Source of the DNA: Limanda limanda
Lineage: Eukaryota > Chordata > Actinopteri > Pleuronectiformes > Pleuronectidae
Direction: 5' to 3'
Length of the DNA stretch: 64,000 nucleotides
NCBI RefSeq assembly: GCF_963576545.1
Contig: NC_083646.1
Span: forward strand, 28,959,027-29,023,026
The position numbers and the translations under genes were made by a program. How positions within the stretch are numbered: the stretch's first letter is position 1; every line of letters begins with the position of its first letter. A model generated the notes under the pieces. It had not been told where the DNA came from. It made no database searches and saw nothing but the letters and a program-made list of their open reading frames with translations. Positions 21,301 to 31,189 of this stretch are shown piece after piece.

Positions 21301-23746
21301 CCTTTTTCTGAAGGCGGGTTTTTGTTAAATGACCTTGCAAATAAGTGCTATGCTACTTGGTAAAGGCAAAATCCTTTCATGTAATGATTTTTAAATGTCA
21401 TTTATATTAGTTCACAAAAACACTCCATCCATCTGTTCCTGGCCCGGCCCCTCTGTCAAATTTTGGAACCCATTGTGGCCCGCGAGTCAAAAAGTTTGCC
21501 CACCTCTGGCCTAGAAGCTACCCTACCTTCGATTATCTCTCCAGATGAAACTGGTTTTATAAAAAAACGCCTCTTTTTTTAATATTCGTCGCCTTTTAAA
21601 TATCATGCAGAACGCAGATCCCAATCAGCCATTACTCGAAGTAATTATCTCTCTGGATGCTGAAAAAGCGTTCGATAGGGTTGAATGGGGCTACCTTTTT
21701 CAGTGTCTAGAGAGATTTAAATATGGTCCAAAATTCATATTATGGTTACAATTGTTATATAAATCCCCAATGTCGTCAGTACGCACCAATAATATTTTCC
21801 GTTGCAACGTGGCACGAGACAAGGATGCCCATTGTCCCCCCTCTTATTCGCGATAACTATTGAACCTCTCGCAACATCACTGCGCTCCTCACCTGAAATT
21901 CGCAGCATATTAAGGAATGGAAAAGAACATAAGCTATCATTATATGCTGATGATTTATTATTATATATTAGCGATCCCCAGAATACTTTATCGCACATTA
22001 TGACTACACTGGATCGTTTTACCGAGCTTTCTGAGTATAAGATTAATGCTTCAAAAAGTGAGCTTTTTCCTGTCAGCTCTGCTGCACAATCACTTTCTTT
22101 TATTTCCTATCCTTTTAAGGTGACTACGGATAAATTCACATACTTAGGTATAGTTGCAACTCGGAAAATCTCAGATCTCTTTAAACTTAATTTTACTCCT
22201 CTTATAGAACGCACCAAGATGACCCTCGACAAATGGTGTTCTCTTTCTATCTCATTAGCTGGCAGAATTAACCTAATAAAAATGAACATATTACCCAAAT
22301 TCTTATACCTGTTCCAAATTATACCAATCTTTATCAACAAATCTTTTTTTTCACATCTCAATAAGATCATCTCTGATTTCATTTGGAATAAGAAACCACC
22401 TCGTATTCGTAAGGAATTTTTACAAAGACCCAAATCGGTGGGTGGGATGGCTTTACCTCATTTCCAACTATACTATTGGGCAAGTAACTTGAGAGCCTTG
22501 GCTTACTGGCTTCAAACCTATGCTAACAACGAAGCCCCTGCCTGGGTCCAAATGGAGGCTGATGCAAGCCTCCCATTATCCCTCCCAGCCTTGTTGTATT
22601 CAGCAATGCCTATCACACCACGCCGTGCCTCTATTGCCCCCCTTGTCTATCATTCTTTGCGTATATGGGCTCAGGTGCGAAAACACTTCGGTTGGCAGAC
22701 TAGCTCGCTTTGTGCCCCAATTGTGGCAAATCATCAGTTTCCCCCCTCACTTGAGCATGACTCTTTCATAGTCTGGCGTGAGAAAGGTATTGTCTCATTT
22801 AAAGATCTGTACATAGCAGGTATTTTTGCTTCATTTGACCAGCTAAGAGCTAAATTCGATTTACCAAAATCAAATTTTTTAAGATTTCTACAGGTCCGAG
22901 ACTGGACTCGTAAACACACTAGATAATTTCCTGCAATCCCTGAACAACAGCCCATGGATACTCTGTTCCAGACAGCTCCATCTAATAAAGGCATAATATC
23001 CATTATGAATATGAAACTCTCATCTTTACAGACGACATCTCTTGATGCACTGAGAGAAGCATGGCAGGCTGATCTGAATTTACAAATCACAGATACTGAA
23101 TGGTCAAATAGATTTACAAGGATACACTCCTCATCAATCTGTGCGAGACATGACACTTCAATTCAAAGTAGCACACAGACTGCACTTGTCTAAAGCTAGA
23201 ATCGCGAAGATGTATCCAACAATTGATGATTCATGTAATAGATGCAATTTTTCACCTGCAACATTAGCTCATACGTTCTGGTCTTGTCCGAGACTCTCGG
23301 GTTACTGGTCCTCTATATTTGATGCCCTATCCAAGATATTTAAAAGGCCAATAGAGTCGAAACCGCTCACGGCTATATTTGGTATCCAATTTGAGGAAGA
23401 CCACCTTCCTAGGGCACAATCTGATCGCATTGCTTTTGTCACCCTCCTAGCGAGAAGAAACTGGAAACAGGCTGCCCCGCCCTCCTATAAACATTGGGTT
23501 AGAGATACGCTGCAACTCTTGAAGCTAGAAAAGATCAGATTGGCTCTGCGACGTCCTAATGATAACTTCAGCAGGATATGGCAACCTTTTATTACATACC
23601 TGCTTGAACAAGTGTGAAGTTTTGTCCTATATGTCATGTACACTACAGTATATATTGTCATTTATCATTACTGAAAACCACATGAATGCTCTCTCACACA
23701 CACCTTATGTTTTGTCTGTTGTTTTTTGTTTTATTGATGACAATGA

Positions 23747-23750
<4 letters not shown>

Positions 23751-23800
<50 letters not shown>
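23751..23800. repeat. (TA)25 microsatellite
   Basis: Fifty bases of perfect TA dinucleotide in the 3' UTR of the L1-like element, followed by a T-rich tract and a 16-bp poly(G) run (23859-23874). Confidence 0.97.
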
Positions 23801-23804
<4 letters not shown>

Positions 23805-23947
23805 TCCTTTTTTTTTTCTTTTAAATTATTATTATTTATTTCTTTTCTGTTTGTCCCCGGGGGGGGGGGGGGGGAACAATAAATAAAGTGGAAAAAAAAT
23901 GCTCAGAGTAAGGCTTGAAGCAAATTAACATGATATATTTAAGTTCA

Positions 23948-24256
23948 GTGATTCACAACTGGTGGGTCAGTAACAGTATTACCTTGTGTCCCTAAGGTGC
24001 CATTTTGGTTTTTAATTAAAATGCAGCTTATTGAGTGTAAAGGGATAAGGTAATAAGAAGAACAGTTAATTTTGTATACTTGAATCTTTTTTAATTGCAA
24101 TCTTTTTGTGTAACTTATTTTGAGTTTGTAGATAAAAGCTGCTACTCAAGACACTGAATAAGTTGTCATAGATTCAGTGAGTGAGTATTCTCAGCTAAAG
24201 CTACATAATTTTCGTTTTTTTAATCTACTTCTCAGTAGTTGGACTTTTTTTATTTC
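23948..24256 (+). repeat. hAT-like element, left part (split by chromovirus)
   Basis: Begins CAGTGATTCACAACTGGTGG, a terminus resembling a common hAT family. It is interrupted by the chromovirus at 24257 and its other part is at 29692-30036, which ends with the inverse motif CCAGTTGAGAACCAC. A segment of about 65 bp (around 23982-24050) is repeated in diverged form at 29761-29830. No convincing TSD. Confidence 0.55.
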
Positions 24257-24812
24257 TGTCACACCGCGGTGAGATCATGTCTTGTTTTGTGTTTTTTGTC
24301 ACGTCATTTCCGGTTTTATTTTGAAAAGTAACTCTCCTCTCGTTTCAGGTCACTTGCCCTTCCTCATGTGTCACCGGTCTGATCGTCTCCCCTGATTCCT
24401 GATTGTGTCCACCTGTTCCCTTTTCCCCCATGTGTTCATATAGTCTGCGTCTCCCTTTGTCTTGTGCCAGTGTGTCGTCGTTAGTCGTCATTCCAGCCCG
24501 TGCCAGAGTCATAGTCGTCGTTTTTGCTTAGCCTCGTGCTTATAGATTTACCTCATTGAGTGATTATTCTTTGTAGCCTTTTTTTTCAGTGTTTAGTCTT
24601 AGTTAGGTTATAGAATGAAGCTTTGATTTTCCTCCTTTTGGAGCGCTTTTGTTTCATTGCTATTTTTGTATTTTCAGTATTAAGAAAGCGTTTTCCTCTT
24701 TTGGAGCGACTTTATTTTTGTACTTTAGTTTCCTCTGTGTGGAGGTGTGAATAAAACATTCTCCGAACACATCCGCTCTGCGTCTGAGTCCTGCCTTTCG
24801 CCCGGCCTGACA
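24257..24812 (+). repeat. 5' LTR of chromovirus
   Basis: Starts TGTCACACCGCGG and ends GGCCTGACA. It contains a TATA-like box (24437-24443), a predicted transcript start about 28 bp downstream and AATAAA at 24750-24755. Confidence 0.97.
24437..24475 (+). promoter_or_regulatory. LTR TATA-like box and predicted transcript start
   Basis: CATATAG at 24437-24443 lies about 28 bp before GCCAGTGTGT (24466-24475), the right distance for a TATA-driven start. The start is inferred; the complementarity of this decamer to the primer-binding region (24815-24824) supports it independently. Confidence 0.5.
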
Positions 24813-24828
24813 GTACACACTGGCCAGT
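24813..24828 (+). promoter_or_regulatory. Primer-binding region, candidate self-priming site
   Basis: Right after the LTR end, ACACACTGGC (24815-24824) is the exact reverse complement of GCCAGTGTGT in the LTR, at the predicted RNA 5' end. No obvious match to a tRNA 3' end (TGG at the LTR edge) is seen. Tf1 and sushi elements prime reverse transcription by folding back the 5' end of their own RNA; this site fits that scheme. The gag-pol ATG follows at 24829. Confidence 0.6.
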
Positions 24829-27800
24829 ATGGACTCAGCAGAGGAACACCCGGTGGCGGCGATCCTGCAAGCCCAGGAATCACGGATTTCTCGTCAGGAA
24901 GAGTTCCAGGCAGCCATGGCAGCAAGCCTTAACTTCCTATCGGACCAAGTGCAGCGTCTCGTCGATCTTTCCGTTCCACCGCCAGATCCACCCACCGTGC
25001 CTGTGGTCCCAGCAGCCCCCATTCCAGCTCCGGCGGTGCCCGGCTTCGGACCAGTAATGAGACTGGCATCCCCAGAACGTTTTTCAGGAGAACCGGGTCA
25101 GTGTAAACCGTTTTTGATTGACTGCTCAATCCATTATGAACACACGCCACATGCCTTTCCCACAGACAGATCTAAGATTGCCTTCATGATCTCCCACCTG
25201 ACGGGGAGAGCTCGGGCATGGGCCACAGCCGAGTGGGCGCGTGATTCTCCCCTCTGCAGCTCACTGGCAGAGTTTAAGGCAGCTCTCCAGAGAACTTTTG
25301 ACCCGGTCTCATCCGCCCGTGAAAAAGCCCGGGAGCTGAGTGGAGTGAAGCAAGGCAACAACACGGTATGTGACTATGCCATCCATTTTCGCACCCTGGC
25401 GGCGGAGAGCGGATGGAACTCCACCGCACTTTTTGACATTTTTTTGAAAGGATTAGCTGTTCCCATCCGAGAGCTGTTGGTTCCCCTGGATCTTCCCTCC
25501 GACCTGGATTCGCTGATCGCGCTCGCCATCAGAACCGACAACCGGCTACGTGAGCTTCACCCTTCGGCACGGAGCAGACCGGGGGGCACGGGGAGGTTTC
25601 CCACAGCCTCCGCCTCGGAGATCCCGTTACCACCGGGATTACGTTCACACTCCCCCACGCCCAGAGGAGAGGAGCCCATGCAACTGGGGCGCGCACGACT
25701 CTCAGGGGAGGAACGAAAGCGGCGACAGCAGGAAGGTCGCTGTTTTTACTGTGGGGAGACGGGACATCTTGTTGTTGTCTGCCCAGCCAGACGGTCTACC
25801 AGGGTGAGTAACTCCAAGACCTCACGTCCCGCTCCCCGGAGCCTCACGAACGTTAAAATAATACACCACGCTGTCACTACAGAAATTAGAGTGCTCATAG
25901 ACTCTGGGGCTGACGAGAGCTTTATGGACTGGGGGTTAGCCAAGAGACTCGGGCTGAAAACTGAACTTTTAGAGAGACCCATCAAAGCCAAGGATCTTAA
26001 TGAAAATGACTTGTTTACCATCACTCATGCCACAGAGCCAGTAGAACTTCACCTTCACAACCATCAGGAATCCATGACATTTTTTTTGTTTAATTCATCT
26101 AGTCATGCTTTAATTTTGGGATTTCCATGGCTGCTTCGCCACAATCCTCACATTGATTGGAGATCTGGGGAAATTATGGGCTGGGGAAAAGACTGTGAGA
26201 GCCGATGTATTGATGCCAGGGAGGTAACCATGCTTAACATTGTCTCTGCTGATTCCCCTGCAGACCCTGAATATCCCGATTTAAGCTCCGTCCCTTCATG
26301 CTATCTTCACCTTAAAGAGGTATTCAACAAGTCCAAGGCGCAGTCACTCCCTCCACACCGTCCCTACGACTGCGTCATTGACCTCATTCCCGGCTCCACC
26401 ATCCCCAGGGGACGCATATATTCAATCTCAGGACCAGAAAAAGAGGCCATGAGAGATTACATATACTCGTCACTGAAGGCAGGGCTAATACGTCCCTCCT
26501 CGTCTCCAGCAGGTGCCGGTTTCTTTTTTGTGGGAAAGAAAGATGGTTCATTACGGCCATGCATAGACTACAGCCCATTAAATGACATTACAATTAAAAA
26601 CCGTTACCCTCTACCCCTCATGTCATCTGTTTTTGATCAAATACAGCAGGCCAAGATATTCACAAAGCTTGATTTACGCAATGCTTATTATTTGGTCAGA
26701 ATAAAGGAGGGAGATGAATGGAAAACAGGGTTTAATACACCCAGCGGACACTACGAGTATTTGGTCATGCCCTTCGGACTCACTAACGCACCCGCGGTTT
26801 TTCAGGCCATGATCAATGACGTCCTTCGGGACTTTTTAGACCAGTTAGTTTACGTCTACATAGATGATATATTGATTTACTCCTCTGATTTGGAATCTCA
26901 CCAGGCTCACGTGACCCAGGTTCTCCAAAGGCTCCTAGAGCATAAGCTTTTTGTCAAGGCTGAAAAAAGCGAATTTCACGCCGGCACCATCTCGTTCCTG
27001 GGCTTTATTGTGGCCCCTGGGAAAGTACAGATGGACCCGGCTAAGATAAGTGCTGTCGCTGATTGGCCCACACCCGATGGCCGCAAGAAGCTTCAGCAAT
27101 TCCTCGGATTTGCTAACTTCTATAGGCGGTTCATCAGGGGCTTCAGCGCTATAGCTGCTCCGCTACATGCATTAACCTCTTCCAAGGTGCGTTTTCTTTG
27201 GTCTCCAGAGGCGCAGGCGGCTTTTCAGGAGCTTAAACGCCGCTTCACCACCGCTCCGATCCTCACCATGCCGGACCCGCAGCGGCAGTTTGTGGTGGAG
27301 GTAGACGCCTCCAACGAGGGGATCGGGGCCATCCTCTCTCAAAGATCGCAGCAGGACGGTAAGATTCACCCATGTGCTTATTTGTCCCGGCGGCTGTCAA
27401 AGGCGGAACGAAACTATGATGTCGGAAACAGGGAACTGCTCGCAGTCAAGGTGGCGTTAGAAGAGTGGCGTCATTGGTTAGAGGGGGCCAGCCAGCCGTT
27501 TCTAGTGTGGACGGATCACAAGAACTTGGAGTACATACGTCAAGCTAAGCGACTTAATTCTCGCCAGGCCAGGTGGGCGCTGTTTTTTAACCGCTTTTCT
27601 TTTTCCCTCTCTTACAGGCCGGGGTCCCGGAACGTCAAGCCGGATATTCTGTCTCGACTCTTTGACCCCGAGCCTGTTGCCAAGGTGCCTGAACCCCTCC
27701 TCCCACTGTCCTGTGTGGTTGGAGCTGTAACTTGGCAAATAGAAAAGGTGGTGAAGCTGGCCAACGGTGTAGCCCTGCCACCTAGTGGGTGCCCTGAAAA

Positions 27801-29118
27801 TAAGTTGTATGTTCCGGCCGATCTGCGCTCACAGGTGATCCACTGGGCTCACACCTCGCCGCTTTTCTGTCATCCGGGAGTCAGGCGGACTATGTTCGCC
27901 ATCTCCCGGAGGTTCTGGTGGCCATCTATGGAGCCGGAGGTCCGGGAGTACGTCGAGGCTTGCTCGGTCTGCGCCCGCAATAAATCCTCCACCGGATCTC
28001 GTATGGGACTGCTCCATCCACTTCCCATCCCCTCTCGGCCTTGGTCAGACATCTCCCTGGATTTCGTCACGGGGCTCCCAACCTCTCAAGGTAACACCAC
28101 GGTCCTGACCGTGGTGGACCGTTTTTCCAAGATGGTTAGATTTATTGCCTTACCTAAACTCCCATCAGCCAGTGAAACAGCAGAAATCATGCTCAACCAC
28201 ATATTTAAAATCCATGGTTTTCCAAGAGACATTGTTTCCGACCGAGGGCCCCAGTTTGCCTCCAGATTCTGGAAGGAGTTCTGTAAGCTCATCGGAGCCA
28301 AAGTAAGCCTGACGTCGGGATACCATCCGGAGGCTAACGGCCAGACCGAGCGGCTCAACCAGCAGCTGGAGACCGGCCTCCGGTGTCTTGTGTCACAGAA
28401 CCCCGCTACATGGAGCAAACACCTGGTCTGGGTGGAGTATGCACACAACACACTCCCCACATCTGCCACAGGATTCACCCCTTTTAAATGTGTGTTTGGC
28501 TACGAGCCCCCTCTCTTCGCAGACAATTAGCCGGAGGTTTCAGTTCCCTCTGCCCATGCCTTATTCCGCCGCTGCCGCCGCATCTGGGCAGCCGCAAGGC
28601 AGGTGCTCATCAGACAAGGAGATCGGATGAAAAGAGCGGCCGACCGCAGAAGGAGACCGGCGCCGGACTACCAGCCCGGCCAGAGAGTGTGGCTCTCTGC
28701 CAAAGACCTGAACCTCAAAGTGCCATCGAAGAAGCTAGCACCTCGGTTTGTGGGCCCTTTCCCCATCTCACAAATCATCAGTCCTGCTGCTGTACGCCTT
28801 CGCCTGCCCCGATCCCTGCGCGTCCACCCCACCTTCCACGTCAGCCAGGTCAAGCCCGTGAAAGACAGCCCCCTCGTTCCAGCAGTCAAACCCCCTCCGC
28901 CTCCTGAAATGGTGGACGGTGGTCCGGTCTATAAAGTCAAGCAGCTGCTGGCTGTACGGAGCCGGGGCCGGGGAAAGCAGTTTTTGGTAGACTGGGAGGG
29001 TTATGGTCCTGAAGAGAGACTGTGGGTTCCATCCCGACACATAGTGAACCAAACCCTCATTGAGGACTTCTACCGCGATCACCCGGAGCAACCTGGACCG
29101 TCAGGATGTCGGTCCTAG
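24829..29118 (+). pseudogene. Chromovirus gag-pol polyprotein, one nonsense codon
   Basis: One frame from ATG 24829 to TAG 29116, interrupted only by TAG at 28528-28530 (codon 1234). Domains: gag capsid-like region (about residues 75-250), CCHC knuckle (C305-C308-H313-C318), aspartic protease DSGAD (358-362), RT with MPFGLTNAP and YIDD (677-680), RNase H (D826, D896), integrase zinc-binding region ([15 protein letters not shown]) and DDE core (D1078, D1138, E1174; 35 residues between the last two), then a chromodomain (about 28920-29060; [17 protein letters not shown]). Gag and pol are fused without frameshift. The chromodomain is thought to guide integration to particular chromatin. The stop removes the integrase end and chromodomain. 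Confidence 0.95.
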
Positions 29119-29130
29119 AGGGGGGGGCTC
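29117..29130 (+). promoter_or_regulatory. Polypurine tract
   Basis: AGAGGGGGGGGCTC directly before the 3' LTR, the usual site of plus-strand DNA priming by RNase H cleavage. Confidence 0.85.
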
Positions 29131-29686
29131 TGTCACACCGCGGTGAGATCATGTCTTGTTTTGTGTTTTTTGTCACGTCATTTCCGGTTTTATTTTGAAA
29201 AGTAACTCTCCTCTCGTTTCAGGTCACTTGCCCTTCCTCATGTGTCACCGGTCTGATCGTCTCCCCTGATTCCTGATTGTGTCCACCTGTTCCCTTTTCC
29301 CCCATGTGTTCATATAGTCTGCGTCTCCCTTTGTCTTGTGCCAGTGTGTCGTCGTTAGTCGTCATTCCAGCCCGTGCCAGAGTCATAGTCGTCGTTTTTG
29401 CTTAGCTTCGTGCTTATAGATTTACCTCATTGAGTGATTATTCTTTGTAGCCTTTTTTTTCAGTGTTTAGTCTTAGTTAGGTTATAGAATGAAGCTTTGA
29501 TTTTCCTCCTTTTGGAGCGCTTTTGTTTCATTGCTATTTTTGTATTTTCAGTATTAAGAAAGCGTTTTCCTCTTTTGGAGCGACTTTATTTTTGTACTTT
29601 AGTTTCCTCTGTGTGGAGGTGTGAATAAAACATTCTCCGAACACATCCGCTCTGCGTCTGAGTCCTGCCTTTCGCCCGGCCTGACA
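29131..29686 (+). repeat. 3' LTR of chromovirus
   Basis: Same length as the 5' LTR (556 bp); only one substitution was found on reading both copies in full. Confidence 0.97.
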
Positions 29687-29691
29687 ATTTC

Positions 29692-30036
29692 ATGTTTGTG
29701 CATGAAAAGAACTGTTGAGTCTGTTAAAAAGGCTGAAGTTACTGAATTGTTATGTATGTTGTATTACCTTTTGTCCTTAAGATGCACTTTTTGTTTTAAT
29801 TAAAATGCAGCTAATTGAGGGTATAAGGGAATATTTCCCTGCTGGTTGTTTTGTTTTTCATTAAACTTGTTTTATTGTGTTGGCATACTGTGATATTCTG
29901 TACTATCATAGGTTCAAACTGCACCATCTTTTCATAAATAAATTTGAGAAGTGGAAATGTTCCTCGATTCAGGTCGCAGCTTGTCATCAAGGGGTGATGG
30001 TGGGTCCAGAAGTCAGACCAGTTGAGAACCACCAGA
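29692..30036 (+). repeat. hAT-like element, right part
   Basis: Second part of the element opened by the chromovirus, ending GACCAGTTGAGAACCACC, inverse of the left end at 23948. It contains the second, diverged copy of the TTAATTAAAATGCAGCT segment. Confidence 0.5.
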
Positions 30037-30559
30037 GTTTTAGTTGACTTTCTTATATTTGGCATTTCAATCAGGTAATTGTTTTCTGAAACCTAGTGGA
30101 TTATATTACATGGACCAAAGAAAATCGCCTGGAAAGGGAAATCAACAAATGGCAGGAGGACCAAAACCTGGTCGCCTGCACCACATTTCGGTTGTACTCT
30201 GGGGTCAAACAGTTTTAAAAAAAAAATCTGAGAAGCCTGAAACTTTGTTTTTCCAGCCCACCAACCTAATCGGGTCTGTGTCTGAAACCATTAAAACATT
30301 AGTGAGTATTGTCATGGTAAACCTTCCTCCCAGTCTGCTTTTAGTTATGTGCAATTAGCAACAGCAATGATTTAAGATGTTGATGAAAGCACTCCAATTT
30401 TTGTTTACATTTCTCCTTATGTACAAACGTTTGTTCTTATGAACTAAACAGATGTTAATTGCATTCATACAAACCACTACAGTGAAAATGTGTATATAAA
30501 GTACATACTCAGCATTTTTTTTTTTTATACTTATTTATTCTCCTGTCTACCTCATTTTG

Positions 30560-30645
30560 ACGTGCCTGTTTGCTGTAACAACTGAATTTCCCAGGTGTGT
30601 GGATTAATAAAGTTTTATTTGGTCTCATCTTAATTTAAATCACAG
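30560..30645 (+). repeat. LINE 3'-end-like fragment
   Basis: TGCTGTAACAACTGAATTTC followed by GTGTGGATTAATAAAG resembles the 3' end of fish LINEs, including an AATAAA. No coding part is attached. Weak evidence. Confidence 0.35.
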
Positions 30646-30827
30646 CTCAAATATCTGAAAATTTGTGATGTCACTGAAAACTCTGTGACGTTGCCTCTCC
30701 TGCAGCTTACAGGCCACAGTTCTCCATTTGTCCCTGTGTTTATAAGGCAATTTCCTTATGCCTGTCAACATAATGGCAGGCAGATCTAGAAATAGCCTTG
30801 TCCATGTATGCTGATGCAACTTTCAGC

Positions 30828-31187
30828 TCATTTCCAAAATGTTCTAACAGGAAAAGCTTGAGCTTTAACATATCCCCTCTCGGGATTTAAGTGCTGACAG
30901 CTTCTCACAAAAATACAGTCTGTCACTGTAGTGTCCAGTGTTCCTTTCTCAAAAGCCTTGATAAGCACATGAAAATTTTGTGGATCTCCATCACAAATTT
31001 GGATCTCTCTCTTTGGGAACGATGAGAGGCATTGTTGTTTACCAAAGAGTTTTGTTATTTTATTTAGCTTTTGCATAATGCTCAATGCTGTATTTTTCCT
31101 AATTTTGTGACCCAAAATTTGCATTGAATATGTCTCCGTATTGAGATTGGGTTTTCTGTTGCAGTGAGATTCTTTGAATAATGACAT
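30828..31187 (-). pseudogene. BEL/Pao gag-like remnant
   Basis: The minus strand reads a leader-like segment, then DGDPQNFHVLIKAFEKGT and VRSCQHLNPERGYVKAQAF. This matches the FDGDPL-x-F...AFE...LVRSC...GY-x-A pattern of BEL/Pao retrotransposon Gag-type proteins, with a short deletion between the blocks. No LTR or pol is seen nearby, so it is an isolated fragment. Confidence 0.6.
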
Positions 31188-31189
31188 GG

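Larger units (their letters stand above)
20587..21508 (+). mobile_element. hAT element (GTF2IRD2/BED type) inside L1 ORF2
   Basis: Starts CAGACATGGGCAAAGTACGG, ends TTTGCCCACCTCTG, and is flanked by a perfect 8-bp TSD GCCTAGAA (20579-20586, 21509-21516). Removing the element restores the L1 reading around LAHRLE. It carries the beginning of a hAT transposase (see 20980-21300) and a LINE-type tail at 20815-20895. Internal-deletion derivative, 922 bp. Relatives: 45499-45612 (114 bp) and 47501-48387 (minus, truncated). Confidence 0.95.
18937..23617 (+). pseudogene. L1-like ORF2 (endonuclease/RT), multiply broken
   Basis: Domains in order: an APE-type endonuclease (CISWNIKGVN, FLQETH, LGGDFNCIL, SRIDYSLI, VSDHGPV; 18960-19660), an RT N-terminal block (NAKAPGPDGFT and PISLLNVDCKLLAKVL; 20330-20585), then after the hAT insertion SLDAEKAFDRVEW, RGTRQGCPLSP and the catalytic LYADDLLLY near 21945, and a C-terminal Cys/His region (CNRCNF...HTFWSC; about 23240-23290). 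It carries a stop at 19435, frameshifts near 19440, 19745 and 21800, and later breaks, so this copy cannot move itself. Confidence 0.9.
17227..23894 (+). mobile_element. Full-length L1-like LINE with 18-bp TSD
   Basis: The repeat AAAAATGCTCAGAGTAAG occurs at 17209-17226 and 23895-23912, bracketing a 5' leader, ORF1, ORF2 and a 3' end with AATAAA and A-rich tail. This is the hallmark of target-primed reverse transcription of a complete copy. Net length is about 5.7 kb after subtracting the 922-bp hAT insertion at 20587-21508. The 3' UTR contains (TA)25 and poly(G). Confidence 0.93.
24257..29686 (+). mobile_element. Ty3/Gypsy chromovirus, two LTRs, 5-bp TSD
   Basis: Two 556-bp LTRs (TGTCAC...CTGACA) flank a single gag-pol frame ending in a chromodomain. 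The 5-bp TSD ATTTC is perfect (24252-24256, 29687-29691). The LTRs differ at one position that I can find (C at 24533 region, T at the matching site near 29407), pointing to a recent insertion. A polypurine tract precedes the 3' LTR. One in-frame TAG (28528-28530) interrupts the frame in this copy. Vertebrate chromovirus (sushi-type) by domain order. Confidence 0.97.

Noticed and set aside
28086..28478. 130-residue minus-strand open frame (and others opposite 24829-29118)
   Set aside because: They are antisense to the chromovirus integrase and shadow the coding frame.
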